The notes under the pieces were generated by a model, which was given only the letters and a program-made list of their open reading frames with translations, ran no database searches and was not told the DNA's origin. A stretch of DNA of 64,000 bases, taken from the NCBI RefSeq assembly GCF_001613935.1, contig NZ_LQCI01000009.1, positions 26,819 to 90,818 on the forward strand, read 5' to 3'. The DNA is from Amycolatopsis regifaucium (GTDB lineage: Bacteria; Actinomycetota; Actinomycetes; Mycobacteriales; Pseudonocardiaceae). Made by a program: the position numbers and the translations under genes. Shown here piece by piece: positions 8,750 to 16,488 of the stretch (the first letter of the stretch is position 1; each line of letters opens with the position of its first letter).

Positions 8750-9598
8750 ATGACCACGCCGCGCCGCATCGCCTCGTTCGATCACGACGGGCTCATCTTC
8801 GACGTACGCGACACCGGTCCGCTCGACGGCGCCGTCGTCGTGCTGCTGCACGGATTCCCGCAGACCAGCACATCGTGGGCCCGAACCGCCGCGCTGCTCA
8901 ACGAACGGGGATACCGCACGATCGCGCCCGACCAGCGCGGCTACTCACCCCGCGCGCGGCCACGCGGCCGCTTCGCCTATCGGTCGAGCCGTCTCGTGGC
9001 CGACACCGTCGCACTGATCCGCGCCATCGGCGCTGGACCGGTACATCTGGTCGGACACGACTGGGGTGCCAACGTCGCCTGGACGACCGCGGCCCAGCGG
9101 CCGGACCTGGTCAGGTCGCTGACCACCGTGTCGGTCCCCCACTCCACGGCGTTCCTGCGCGCGATGCTGACCAGTGACCAGCTCATCCGGTCCTACTACA
9201 TGTTCTTCTTCCAGCTCCCCTGGCTGCCCGAACTCGCCATCCGGCTCCAGTCTCGCGTACTGGATCGCACGCTCGCGAAAACCGGGATGACAGCGGACCA
9301 GATCGACCGGGTCCATCAGGAGATCCTCGTCGGCGGCGCCTTGACCGGCGGGCTGAACTGGTATCGCGCGATGTTCCTGCAGCCTCCGACGTCTCTGCCG
9401 ACCCGGGTTTCCGTGCCGACCACGCACGTGTGGAGCGACGGCGACACGGCTCTGTCTCGCCGCGGCGCCGAACTCGCCGGCCAGTATGTCGACGGCAGGT
9501 ACCGGCTGGAAATCCTGACCGGCGTCAGCCACTGGGTTCCCGAAGAGGCGGCCGCGACACTGGCCGCCCTCATCGACCGCACCGCCGCCGGCACGTGA
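8750..9598 (+). CDS. Alpha/beta hydrolase, epoxide hydrolase-like
   Basis: A 282-residue alpha/beta hydrolase. The oxyanion segment HGFPQ is at 34-38 and the nucleophile elbow GHDWG at 102-106, with Asp104 as nucleophile. An Asp in SDGD (about 226) and His in GVSHW (about 263) complete the triad. HGxP together with an Asp nucleophile is the signature of epoxide hydrolases and haloalkane dehalogenases rather than Ser esterases. Arg/Tyr lid residues cannot be assigned with certainty. The divergent diiron oxygenase operon shares a palindromic promoter, so the hydrolase may act on an oxygenated product of that enzyme; this is inference. GAGGAG lies 8 bases upstream of the ATG. Confidence 0.82.
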   Translation: MTTPRRIASFDHDGLIFDVRDTGPLDGAVVVLLHGFPQTSTSWARTAALLNERGYRTIAPDQRGYSPRARPRGRFAYRSSRLVADTVALIRAIGAGPVHLVGHDWGANVAWTTAAQRPDLVRSLTTVSVPHSTAFLRAMLTSDQLIRSYYMFFFQLPWLPELAIRLQSRVLDRTLAKTGMTADQIDRVHQEILVGGALTGGLNWYRAMFLQPPTSLPTRVSVPTTHVWSDGDTALSRRGAELAGQYVDGRYRLEILTGVSHWVPEEAAATLAALIDRTAAGT

Positions 9599-9688
9599 CT
9601 GACCTAGTCCACAGCGGTCGTCTCAGGGGCCGTGCGACTGTCATCGTCTCACCGAATCGGTCGTGAGTGGCGATTCGGGTTGGAGCGC

Positions 9689-9743
9689 CTTGATCAACGG
9701 AAGATTTGGGGCACTCAACGTCCCTGATCTTCCGTTGATCAAG
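9689..9743. terminator. Long inverted repeat after the alpha/beta hydrolase
   Basis: Perfect 17-bp arms (CTTGATCAACGGAAGAT and its complement) surround a 21-base loop. It lies about 90 bp after the hydrolase stop and may terminate that transcript. It belongs to the long-hairpin class seen elsewhere in this window but differs in sequence. Confidence 0.5.
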
Positions 9744-9803
9744 CTCGTACCGCTTCTGATCATGTTGCTCCTCGCCTCAGCCTCAGCTGGCTGCACCTCA
9801 ATT

Positions 9804-9825
9804 ATGATAGGTACGTGCTTATCAT
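9804..9825. promoter_or_regulatory. Operator-like dyad upstream of GH43 gene
   Basis: ATGATA and TATCAT arms, six bases each, lie at the ends of a 22-bp element that pairs at 9 of 11 positions. It is 130 bp upstream of the secreted GH43 start. The GntR regulator downstream is a possible ligand, but its own start-codon palindrome differs. Confidence 0.35.
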
Positions 9826-9954
9826 TTGATCACTGCTTCCCCGATGACGCTCGGATGAATCACATGGGACCGGGTGAACGAGCAAGTCCATGCTTCCCGG
9901 TGACAGCGCCCCGGTGAAGCTGCCGACCACATCATCGTGTCGAGAAAATCGGTC

Positions 9955-10896
9955 ATGAAGTTCAAGCACCGCCTGCTGGCGTTCGCCGTGGTCATCACCA
10001 TGAGCCTCACGACCGCTCCCCCGGCCTCCGCCATCGGCATCCCGCGGCTGCTCCTTGGTCAGGACTTCCCCGACCCCGACGTCGTCAAGACCGACTCCGG
10101 CTACTTCGCCTTCTCCACGAGTACCGGCGCGGTGAAAGTGCCGTACGCGAGTGCGCCGGGGCCGGAAGGTCCTTGGCGGGTCGCCGGCGACGCTCTCGCC
10201 GCGGTTCCGAAGTGGGCCAAACCGGACGGCGGGTTCTGGGCTCCCGATGTCACCCGGCTTTCCGACGGCACGTTCCTGCTCTACTTCTCGGCGGCGGTGG
10301 CCCCCGGAGGAGAAATGTGCATCGGGGTCGCGACAGCGTCGAAAGTCGAAGGGCCGTACACACCCGCCGGGGAAAGCCCGCTGATCTGCGTACCCGGCGA
10401 CAGCGGCGACATCGACCCACAGACCTTTGTGGACTCCGACGGTTCGCGGTACCTGCTCTACAAAAGCGACGGCGCCGCGGTCGGCCCGCCGTCGGCGATC
10501 TGGTCGCAGAAGCTGCTCCCTGACGGACGGACGCCGACCGGCCCGCGTATCGAGCTTCTCCGTGCGGATCTCAATTCCGAAAAGGCGGTCGTCGAGGCGC
10601 CGGCGGTGGTGAAAACCGCGAGCCGGTTCTTGCTCTTCTACTCGGCCGACACCTTCCAGAGTTCCGGCTACCACACCGGATACGCCTCGGCGCCGGCGTT
10701 GAACGGACCGTTCGTGAAAGCCGACACGCCGTTCCTCTCCACCGATCTCCTCGGCGGCAAGGTCGACGCACCAGGTGGGGCAGACGTCGTGGACGGCCAT
10801 ATCTACTTCCACGGCTGGCTCGGCGGTGGCCGCACGGCGCGTGGACTGTTCCAGCTGCCCATCGCGTTCCCGAACGACCTTCCCCAGCTCGGCTGA
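9955..10896 (+). CDS. Secreted glycoside hydrolase family 43 protein
   Basis: A 313-residue secreted five-bladed beta-propeller hydrolase. The signal peptide is MKFKHRLLAFAVVITMSLTT followed by APPASA. The three family acids are visible: a catalytic Asp in DFPDPDVV (about 38-44), the modulator Asp in GDIDPQTFVD and the acid Glu in VVEAPAVV. Family 43 covers arabinanases, arabinofuranosidases and beta-xylosidases; the exact substrate is not clear. I prefer the ATG at 9955, which follows a purine-rich GAGAAAA and gives a normal signal peptide, over the GTG at 9937. It fits the plant cell-wall theme of the 24-33 kb region. Confidence 0.8.
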   Translation: MKFKHRLLAFAVVITMSLTTAPPASAIGIPRLLLGQDFPDPDVVKTDSGYFAFSTSTGAVKVPYASAPGPEGPWRVAGDALAAVPKWAKPDGGFWAPDVTRLSDGTFLLYFSAAVAPGGEMCIGVATASKVEGPYTPAGESPLICVPGDSGDIDPQTFVDSDGSRYLLYKSDGAAVGPPSAIWSQKLLPDGRTPTGPRIELLRADLNSEKAVVEAPAVVKTASRFLLFYSADTFQSSGYHTGYASAPALNGPFVKADTPFLSTDLLGGKVDAPGGADVVDGHIYFHGWLGGGRTARGLFQLPIAFPNDLPQLG

Positions 10897-10961
10897 GCGG
10901 CGCCGAGAAAGCGGGCCCTGGATCACGGCCGACTACATCCGCTTCCCCTCGGCGCCCGGTT

Positions 10962-10979
10962 TGTATACATTGCATGCAA
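10962..10979 (+). promoter_or_regulatory. Twin palindromes overlapping a start codon
   Basis: TGTATACA (10962-10969) is followed at once by TTGCATGCAA (10970-10979), whose last A is the first base of the GntR start codon. TATACA is also a reasonable -10 element, which would make the transcript leaderless. The arrangement suits autorepression. Confidence 0.5.
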
Positions 10980-11614
10980 TGGAGGTTTACCAGGAGATCC
11001 GCGGCCTGATCGTGTTCGGCACGTATCCCGCCGGTCGGCCGGTCACCGAGCTGGAGTTGTGCGAACGGCTCGGCGTCAGCCGCACGCCGGTACGGGAAGC
11101 GTTGCGGCGGCTGGAGAGTGACGGCCTGGTACGGCCGGCGCGGCGCGGGGTGACGGTGGTCGAGCTGGACACCAAGGCGCTGCGGGACGTCTACCTCATG
11201 CGCGCCTCCCTGGAGGCGTTGACCGCCGAACTGGTCGCGCGACGACAGCGGGACGGCGAGCTGTCACCGGCGAGCCTCGCCCGGCTCGCCGAACACGCCG
11301 ATCTGGCGGATCAGGCCACGCGGCAAGGAGATCTGGTCGCGGGTGTCCGGCACAACCGGGAGTTCCACCGATACGTCGCCACACTCGCGGACAACCAGGC
11401 GGTGCTGGAGGCGCTGGACCGGATCTGGGACCAGATCACCGTCTCCACGCGGGCGTCCTTGTCCGTTCCTGCCCGGCCGGTCCTGGTGGACGGCGAGCAC
11501 CGGCGGCTCATCGAAGCCATCACGGACGGTCACCCGGCGGAGGCCGCCGCCCACGCGCGTGAGCACGTCCTGGCCACGATGTCCGTTCTCACCGAACAAG
11601 GAGAAGAAACGTGA
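10979..11614 (+). CDS. GntR-family regulator with FCD domain
   Basis: A 211-residue regulator. The winged helix-turn-helix at 1-70 contains ELCERLGVSRTPVREALRRL, the GntR signature, and an all-helical FCD effector domain follows (about 80-205, with His residues in VRHNREFHRY that often bind a metal or carboxylate). No Shine-Dalgarno sequence precedes the ATG. A -10-like TATACA ends 9 bases before the start, which suggests leaderless expression. Its stop overlaps the GTG of the OsmC gene by 4 bases, so the two are translationally coupled. The effector is unknown; FCD regulators usually sense organic acids or sugar acids. Confidence 0.85.
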   Translation: MEVYQEIRGLIVFGTYPAGRPVTELELCERLGVSRTPVREALRRLESDGLVRPARRGVTVVELDTKALRDVYLMRASLEALTAELVARRQRDGELSPASLARLAEHADLADQATRQGDLVAGVRHNREFHRYVATLADNQAVLEALDRIWDQITVSTRASLSVPARPVLVDGEHRRLIEAITDGHPAEAAAHAREHVLATMSVLTEQGEET

Positions 11615-12072
11615 ACAGGCAGCATGACTATCGGGTGACGGTGCGCTGGAGCGGCGACACGGGGGCCGGCTACCGCGGCTACGTTCGGGACCATGACGTG
11701 CTCGCCGATGGTAAGCCACCACTGAAGGGCAGCGCCGACCCTGCCTTCCGGGGCACGCCCGAGCGGTGGAATCCGGAGGAGTTGCTGGTCGCCTCCCTGT
11801 CGGAGTGCCACATGCTCACCTTCCTGTCGCTGTGCGCGCGCGAGGGAGTCGTGGTGACCGCCTACGTGGACGCCGCCAGTGGGGTCATGCGGGAAGATCC
11901 GGGCAACAGCGGCCGGTTCACCGAAGTCGTGCTGCGGCCGGAGGTGACCGTCGTCGACCCGGCGGCGATCGAGCGGGTCGAGGCGCTGCACGAACAGGCG
12001 CATGACACGTGCTTCATCGCGAACTCGGTGAACTTCCCCGTCCGGCACGAGCCGGTCACGGCCGGTTCGTGA
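11611..12072 (+). CDS. OsmC/Ohr-family protein
   Basis: A 153-residue OsmC-fold protein. Two conserved cysteines are present: one in the central helix (LSECHMLTFL) and one in the C-terminal part (HDTCFIANSV). This is the spacing of the redox pair that reduces organic hydroperoxides in Ohr/OsmC proteins. The GTG start has AAGGAG seven bases upstream and overlaps the GntR stop, so the gene probably responds to that regulator. Its likely role is detoxifying peroxides or reactive carbonyl-linked species, by family only. Transcription ends at the strong hairpin 12077-12116. Confidence 0.85.
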   Translation: MNRQHDYRVTVRWSGDTGAGYRGYVRDHDVLADGKPPLKGSADPAFRGTPERWNPEELLVASLSECHMLTFLSLCAREGVVVTAYVDAASGVMREDPGNSGRFTEVVLRPEVTVVDPAAIERVEALHEQAHDTCFIANSVNFPVRHEPVTAGS

Positions 12073-12076
12073 GCAG

Positions 12077-12116
12077 GGTGCGGGTGCCGGCCGGGATATC
12101 GGCCGGCACCCGCACC
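12077..12116. terminator. Bidirectional hairpin terminator
   Basis: Perfect 16-bp arms (GGTGCGGGTGCCGGCC and complement) flank an 8-base loop. It begins 4 bases after the OsmC stop and ends 3 bases before the stop of the convergent gene at 12120, so it can serve both. Confidence 0.75.
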
Positions 12117-12119
12117 TCG

Positions 12120-12662
12120 TCAGGACCGGCTAGGTGCGAGCAGGGGTCCTTCGTACCGCAACACGTCGCCCTCGCCGTACACCCGGACAGTCAGCTCCGG
12201 TGGCTCCCACTGCGCGAAGACCTCGTCGATCGTCCGGGGCTCCGGCCCCAGATCCACCTCCACGGCGAAGGTGTGGGCCACGATTTCGGCCGGGACGACG
12301 ACGCCGTCCGCGTCGGTCACCTCCAGGCGGCTCACCCCGGAGTCGACCGCCCCGAGCACACCCGGCCGCGAACTCCAGACCGCGAAGCCCCGCTCGGTGG
12401 TGTCGTTCCCGTATCCGCCGCTCATGATGTTGAACAGGGTGCGCTCCCCCGCCCGGAAAACGCACTCCGCCTCGGGTCCCGAATCGTGGTAGGCCAGCAA
12501 CCGCCCGTTCGCGGCACTCGTCCCGATCCGTGCTCCGGTATGCCACCCCTCGTGTGACACCGCCTCCCCCGAACCCGCGGCCTCAGCCGCCCGGTACAGC
12601 TCGGTCAAGGCCGTCAATTCCGCGATCCACCGCTCGGTCACTTCATCCCTTGCTGGGGTCAC
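12120..12662 (-). CDS. Hypothetical protein, 180 aa
   Basis: I do not recognise a family. The protein is acidic and soluble, with no signal peptide or membrane segment. It is rich in aromatic and Gly residues in the middle (FNIMSGGYGNDTTERGFAVW) and ends in a beta-rich segment. The frame is sound, it has typical codon use and it ends beside a bidirectional terminator. The start is uncertain: GTG at 12662, or GTG at 12641, which has AAGGGA four bases upstream and may be better. The next gene is on the other strand, so context gives no functional hint. Confidence 0.6.
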   Translation of the reverse strand: MTPARDEVTERWIAELTALTELYRAAEAAGSGEAVSHEGWHTGARIGTSAANGRLLAYHDSGPEAECVFRAGERTLFNIMSGGYGNDTTERGFAVWSSRPGVLGAVDSGVSRLEVTDADGVVVPAEIVAHTFAVEVDLGPEPRTIDEVFAQWEPPELTVRVYGEGDVLRYEGPLLAPSRS

Positions 12663-12926
12663 TACGCGTGTACTCTCCTCTCGGCACTGTCCATAATGGT
12701 CACTACCGAGGCTGACACAGGCCGATGTCGATCACATCGGGGTTCTCCCGGAGATCACTCAGTGCCGCTACACCGTTCCGTGCAAACGTCGGCGCCCGGG
12801 TCCCGCGGATCAGCCCGTTGCGCCGAGCGGAGCAATCTCACGAGTTCTCCGTCACGAGGTTCGTCATGGCGAGTCGCACCGTCGCCGGGCGAGCCGGCGA
12901 CACGTCGACGGGGAGAGATCAGGCTG

Positions 12927-13166
12927 ATGACCACGCAGTGCACGGACGAGATCGGCGAAATCGGGGTCTGGCTGATGGGCGAGTTCGGCGGCCGCGTGCC
13001 CGCCGCGGTGATCAGCCGGGTGCTCAACGCGAGCAGGCGTGACCTGGAAGGGCGTATCGACCCCGAGGAGCTGGGCGAAATGTTCCACACCCTCTGCCGC
13101 TTCCGGCTGCGGCGCATCGTGGCGTCCGACCGGTGGATCACGGTCCCGGGCGCTCACGTCTCGTGA
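12927..13166 (+). CDS. Small helical protein, 79 aa
   Basis: Starts MTTQCTDEIGEIGVWLMGEF and is predicted to be mainly helical. The spacing of hydrophobic and Arg residues resembles the small three-helix-bundle dimerisation proteins common in actinomycetes, a weak match made by eye. The ATG at 12927 is chosen because the sequence before it in the same frame (from 12696) is Ser/Arg-rich and looks non-coding; AGG lies just upstream. It is a single gene between divergent and unrelated neighbours. The function is unknown. Confidence 0.5.
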   Translation: MTTQCTDEIGEIGVWLMGEFGGRVPAAVISRVLNASRRDLEGRIDPEELGEMFHTLCRFRLRRIVASDRWITVPGAHVS

Positions 13167-13266
13167 GTGGCAACGACGGTTCGCTGGCGAAGGTGTGGCA
13201 TCCGCTGTAGGCCACTCCCGAGTCGGCTGGACAGCGTTGTCACGCAGGGTGTGCGAAGGTGACGTC

Positions 13267-14364
13267 ATGGCCACCAGCAGCAGCCGATTCCCCGTGTCCT
13301 GGACCACCGTCACGCCGGTCCTCGCCATAGTGGTGCTGGCGGTGAGCTGGGGACGCGATCTGGGCCCGGTTCCGGTGGCCATCGTCGCGATCGCCCTCGG
13401 CGCGACCGTGCTGGCCGCGGTCCACCACGCCGAAGTGGTCGCGCATCGTGTCGGGGAACCCTTCGGTTCGCTGGTACTGGCGATCGCGGTCACGGTCATC
13501 GAAGTCGCGCTGATCGTCACGATGATGTCCTCCGGCGGCCCCGAGGCCGGGACACTGGCCCGCGACACGGTGTTCGCCGCGGTGATGATCACCACGAACG
13601 GCATCGTGGGCATCTCGCTCATGGTCGGCGCCCGCCGCTACGGCGAAACGCACTTCAACCCGGAAGGCAGCGGCGGCGCGCTCGCCACCGTCGCCACGCT
13701 CGCGTCGGTCACCCTCGTGCTGCCGACGTTCACCTTCAGCACCCCGGGCCCGGCCTTCAGCGGCACACAGCTCACCTTCGCCGCGATCGCCTCCCTGCTG
13801 CTCTACGGCCTGTTCGTGCTCACCCAAACGGTGCGCCACCGCGACTTCTTCCTGCCGGTGGACACCGACGGCTCCATCAAGGAGGAAGTGCACGCCGAGC
13901 CGCCGACCAACAAAGCCACGCTGACCAGCCTCGGGCTTCTCCTCGTCGCACTGATAGCCGTGGTCGGCCTGGCGAAGGTCGAATCACCCGCGATCGAAGC
14001 GGGGGTCCGCGCGGCCGGTTTCCCGCAGTCGTTCGTCGGTGTCGTGATCGCCCTGCTGGTGCTCCTGCCCGAAACACTGGCCGCGACGCGGGCCGCGCGG
14101 CGCGACCGGATGCAGACGAGCCTCAACCTGGCCTACGGCTCGGCGATCGCGAGCATCGGGCTCACCATCCCGGCCATCGCGCTGGCGTCGATCTGGCTGG
14201 ACGGGCCGCTGCTGCTGGGCCTGGGTGCGACCCACATCGTGCTGCTCGCGCTCACGATCGCGGTCAGCGTGCTGACCGTGGTCCCCGGCCGTGCCACCCG
14301 CCTCCAGGGCGGCGTGCATCTCGTGCTGCTGGCCTCGTTCCTCGTGCTTGCCATCAACCCGTGA
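13267..14364 (+). CDS. ChaA-type calcium/cation-proton antiporter
   Basis: A 365-residue membrane protein with about eleven hydrophobic helices and two CaCA alpha-repeats: VTVIEVALIVTMMSSGGPEA in the first half and VVIALLVLLPETLAATRAAR in the second. The conserved acidic residues inside these repeats (Glu in EVALI and Glu in LPETL) form the ion site of the family. The segment MMITTNGIVGISLMVGARRY-like region after repeat one is typical of ChaA/YfkE proteins. It should exchange Ca2+ or Na+ for protons across the plasma membrane. The ATG at 13267 follows GAAGGTGA. It is a single gene. Confidence 0.85.
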   Translation: MATSSSRFPVSWTTVTPVLAIVVLAVSWGRDLGPVPVAIVAIALGATVLAAVHHAEVVAHRVGEPFGSLVLAIAVTVIEVALIVTMMSSGGPEAGTLARDTVFAAVMITTNGIVGISLMVGARRYGETHFNPEGSGGALATVATLASVTLVLPTFTFSTPGPAFSGTQLTFAAIASLLLYGLFVLTQTVRHRDFFLPVDTDGSIKEEVHAEPPTNKATLTSLGLLLVALIAVVGLAKVESPAIEAGVRAAGFPQSFVGVVIALLVLLPETLAATRAARRDRMQTSLNLAYGSAIASIGLTIPAIALASIWLDGPLLLGLGATHIVLLALTIAVSVLTVVPGRATRLQGGVHLVLLASFLVLAINP

Positions 14365-14416
14365 CACGTCCTCTTCGGACGCTCTTCTGTCGGAGGTCAC
14401 GGGTAATCTCTGCCCC

Positions 14417-16408
14417 GTGAACGCTCGGGACCGCATCCAGGAACTCGCCGATCAGATCGTCGTCCTTCGCGACGCCTACTACCGGGGCTCGCCGAAGGTG
14501 GCCGACGCCGAGTACGACGCGATCGAGGACGAATTGCGGGGTCTCATCGAGGCCGACCCCGAGCTGACCCCGGATCCGAATCCACTCGACCAGGTCGGCG
14601 CGCCCGCCGTGCTGCACGCGCCCATCCGGCACTCGCGCCCGATGCTGTCGCTGGAGAAGGCGACCAAACCCGAGCAGGTCGCGGCGTTCTTCGCCCGCTT
14701 CCCCGGCCAGTCCGTGGTGGTCATGCCGAAGCTGGACGGTCTGTCGTTGGCGCTGGTTTACGAGAACGGGCGACTCGCGCGTGCGGTGACCCGCGGTGAC
14801 GGGACCACCGGCGACGACGTGACCATGCTGGTGCGGGCGCTGACCGACGGCGTCCCGGACAAGGTCGACGCACCCGGCCGGGTCGAGGTCCGTGGTGAAG
14901 CGGTCATGCTGCGCTCCACCTTCGCCGCCTACAACAAGGCGCATCCGGACAAGCCGCTGATCAACCCCCGCAACGCCGCCGCGGGCACACTGCGCGCCAA
15001 GGACCCGGCCACCGTCGCCGAACGACGTCTGCGGTTCTTCGCCTTCGACCTGACCACCGAACCCGACAGCGCGGAAACCGACCTGGACGGCGCGCTGCGG
15101 ACACTCGGGTTCACCGCCGCCGACATGCGCCACTGCGACGACGCCGAGGCCGCGCAAGCGGTCATCACGACGATCGAGCAGCAACGCAACGAGCTGGATT
15201 ACGACCTCGACGGTGCCGTGCTGCGCCTGGCCGATCGCGACGCCTACGCCGCCGCCGGAACCCGGTCGAGCTCACCTCGCGGCGCGATGGCGTTCAAGTT
15301 CGCCGCCGAGGAGAAGACGACCGTGCTCACCGACGTCGTCTGGGACGTCGGCAAGACCGGCAAGATCGCGCCCGTGGCATGGCTGGAGCCGGTGTTCGTC
15401 GGCGGGACCACCGTCACTCGCGCGACACTGGCCAACCAGGAGGTCATCCGCGCTCGCGGCATCAAGATCGGCGACACCGTGCTGGTGCGGCGCGCCGGCG
15501 ACGTCATCCCGTTCGTCGCGGGTGTCCTGGACGCCGCCAAGCGCACCGGCGAGGAGCGCGAGATCGTGCCGCCGTCGGTGTGCCCGTCCTGTGACGAGCC
15601 GCTGACCGAACAGGGCAACAGCCGGGAACTGTTCTGCACCAACGTCGCCTGTCCCGCACAGACCGTACGGCGGCTGATCCACTGGGCCTCGCGGGCGGCA
15701 GCGGACATCGACGCGATCGGCGGTGTCTGGATCGAGCGGCTCGCCGAGGCCGGGATTCTCGAACACCCGTCGGACTTCTACCGGCTCACCAAAGAGACAT
15801 TGCTGGAGTTCGACCGCATCGGCGAAATCTCCGCCACCCGCATGATCGAGTCGATCGACGCGAGCCGGGCCGTCGGCCTGCGCCGGGCGCTGATCGGGCT
15901 GGCGATCCCGATGGCGTCCGAAGGCACGGCCGCACGCCTTTGCCGTGCCGGTTTCGGTTCGCTGGAAGCGGTCCTCGATGCGGGCGAGGAAGGGCTCGTG
16001 GCCGTCGAGGACATCGGCCCCAAGGTGGCCGCTTCGCTGATCGAGCACCTCACCCGGTTGCGTCCCGAACTCGAACGGCTGCGGGAGGTCGGTGTCTCGC
16101 TCGACGTTCGTGAAGAGGACCTTCCGCCGGTCGTCGTGGCCGGTGCGCCGCTGGAGGGCAAGACCGTCGTGGTCACCGGGTCGATCAGTGATCCCCGTTC
16201 CGGGGAGAAGGTGCCGCGCCCGACCTTCCAGCGGTTGTGCGAGAAGGCGGGCGCGACCATCGCGTCGTCGGTTTCGGCGAATACGGACCTGCTCATCACC
16301 GGCGCCGACGTCGGGGCGAGCAAGCTCACCAAGGCCGAGAAGCTCGAAGTCGAGGTCGTCGACCAGGGCGTGATCTGGCAGCAGCTGATCGCGGCAGGTG
16401 TCGTCTAG
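14417..16408 (+). CDS. ligA: NAD-dependent DNA ligase, divergent LigA type
   Basis: A 663-residue ligase. Domain Ia with the NMN-contact YY and DAEYD is at 20-34, and the adenylation domain has the lysine motif KLDG with Lys105. Next come an OB fold, a four-Cys zinc finger (CPSCDEPL ... CTNVACP), HhH repeats and a C-terminal BRCT domain (about 585-663). It seals nicks using NAD+. The first motif reads MPKLDGLSL where housekeeping enzymes usually have ELKIDGLA, and domain Ia is somewhat divergent, so it may be an accessory paralogue rather than the essential ligase. The GTG at 14417 is chosen because homology begins there; the promoter gap is 52 bp. Convergent with the encapsulin operon. Confidence 0.85.
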   Translation: MNARDRIQELADQIVVLRDAYYRGSPKVADAEYDAIEDELRGLIEADPELTPDPNPLDQVGAPAVLHAPIRHSRPMLSLEKATKPEQVAAFFARFPGQSVVVMPKLDGLSLALVYENGRLARAVTRGDGTTGDDVTMLVRALTDGVPDKVDAPGRVEVRGEAVMLRSTFAAYNKAHPDKPLINPRNAAAGTLRAKDPATVAERRLRFFAFDLTTEPDSAETDLDGALRTLGFTAADMRHCDDAEAAQAVITTIEQQRNELDYDLDGAVLRLADRDAYAAAGTRSSSPRGAMAFKFAAEEKTTVLTDVVWDVGKTGKIAPVAWLEPVFVGGTTVTRATLANQEVIRARGIKIGDTVLVRRAGDVIPFVAGVLDAAKRTGEEREIVPPSVCPSCDEPLTEQGNSRELFCTNVACPAQTVRRLIHWASRAAADIDAIGGVWIERLAEAGILEHPSDFYRLTKETLLEFDRIGEISATRMIESIDASRAVGLRRALIGLAIPMASEGTAARLCRAGFGSLEAVLDAGEEGLVAVEDIGPKVAASLIEHLTRLRPELERLREVGVSLDVREEDLPPVVVAGAPLEGKTVVVTGSISDPRSGEKVPRPTFQRLCEKAGATIASSVSANTDLLITGADVGASKLTKAEKLEVEVVDQGVIWQQLIAAGVV

Positions 16409-16420
16409 CCTCCTTTCTCC

Positions 16421-16488
16421 CCGCATTTCGTCCTCTGAATGCGGAGGTTCGTGTCGCGAACTACCGCATCCAGAGGACTAAATGCCGG
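16421..16488. repeat. Paired palindromic repeats between convergent genes
   Basis: Two inverted copies of a short element (CCGCATT, about ten bases containing GTCCTCT, AATGCGG) at 16421-16444 and 16464-16488 together form a larger imperfect hairpin. The second copy overlaps the TAG stop codon (16478-16480) of the 2-methylisoborneol synthase gene. Related copies lie at 35619-35642 and 55747-55769. It probably acts as a bidirectional terminator. Confidence 0.65.

Larger units (their letters stand above)
9599..9954. other. Gene-poor interval with two dyads
   Basis: I see no convincing gene in this 356-bp gap. It holds a 17-bp-arm inverted repeat (9689-9743) after the hydrolase and an operator-like dyad (9804-9825) before the GH43 gene. 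It is more A+T-rich than its surroundings near 9800-9830, which suits a promoter. Confidence 0.5.

Noticed and set aside
9663..9917. 84-aa lipoprotein-like frame (GTG start, ASAGC lipobox-like segment)
   Set aside because: It runs through the 17-bp inverted repeat, lacks a ribosome site and a sensible mature domain, and has poor codon bias.
12696..12926. Longer N terminus for the 79-aa protein
   Set aside because: The added 77 residues are Ser/Arg-rich and non-homologous, and the promoter would have to lie inside the upstream gene's leader.
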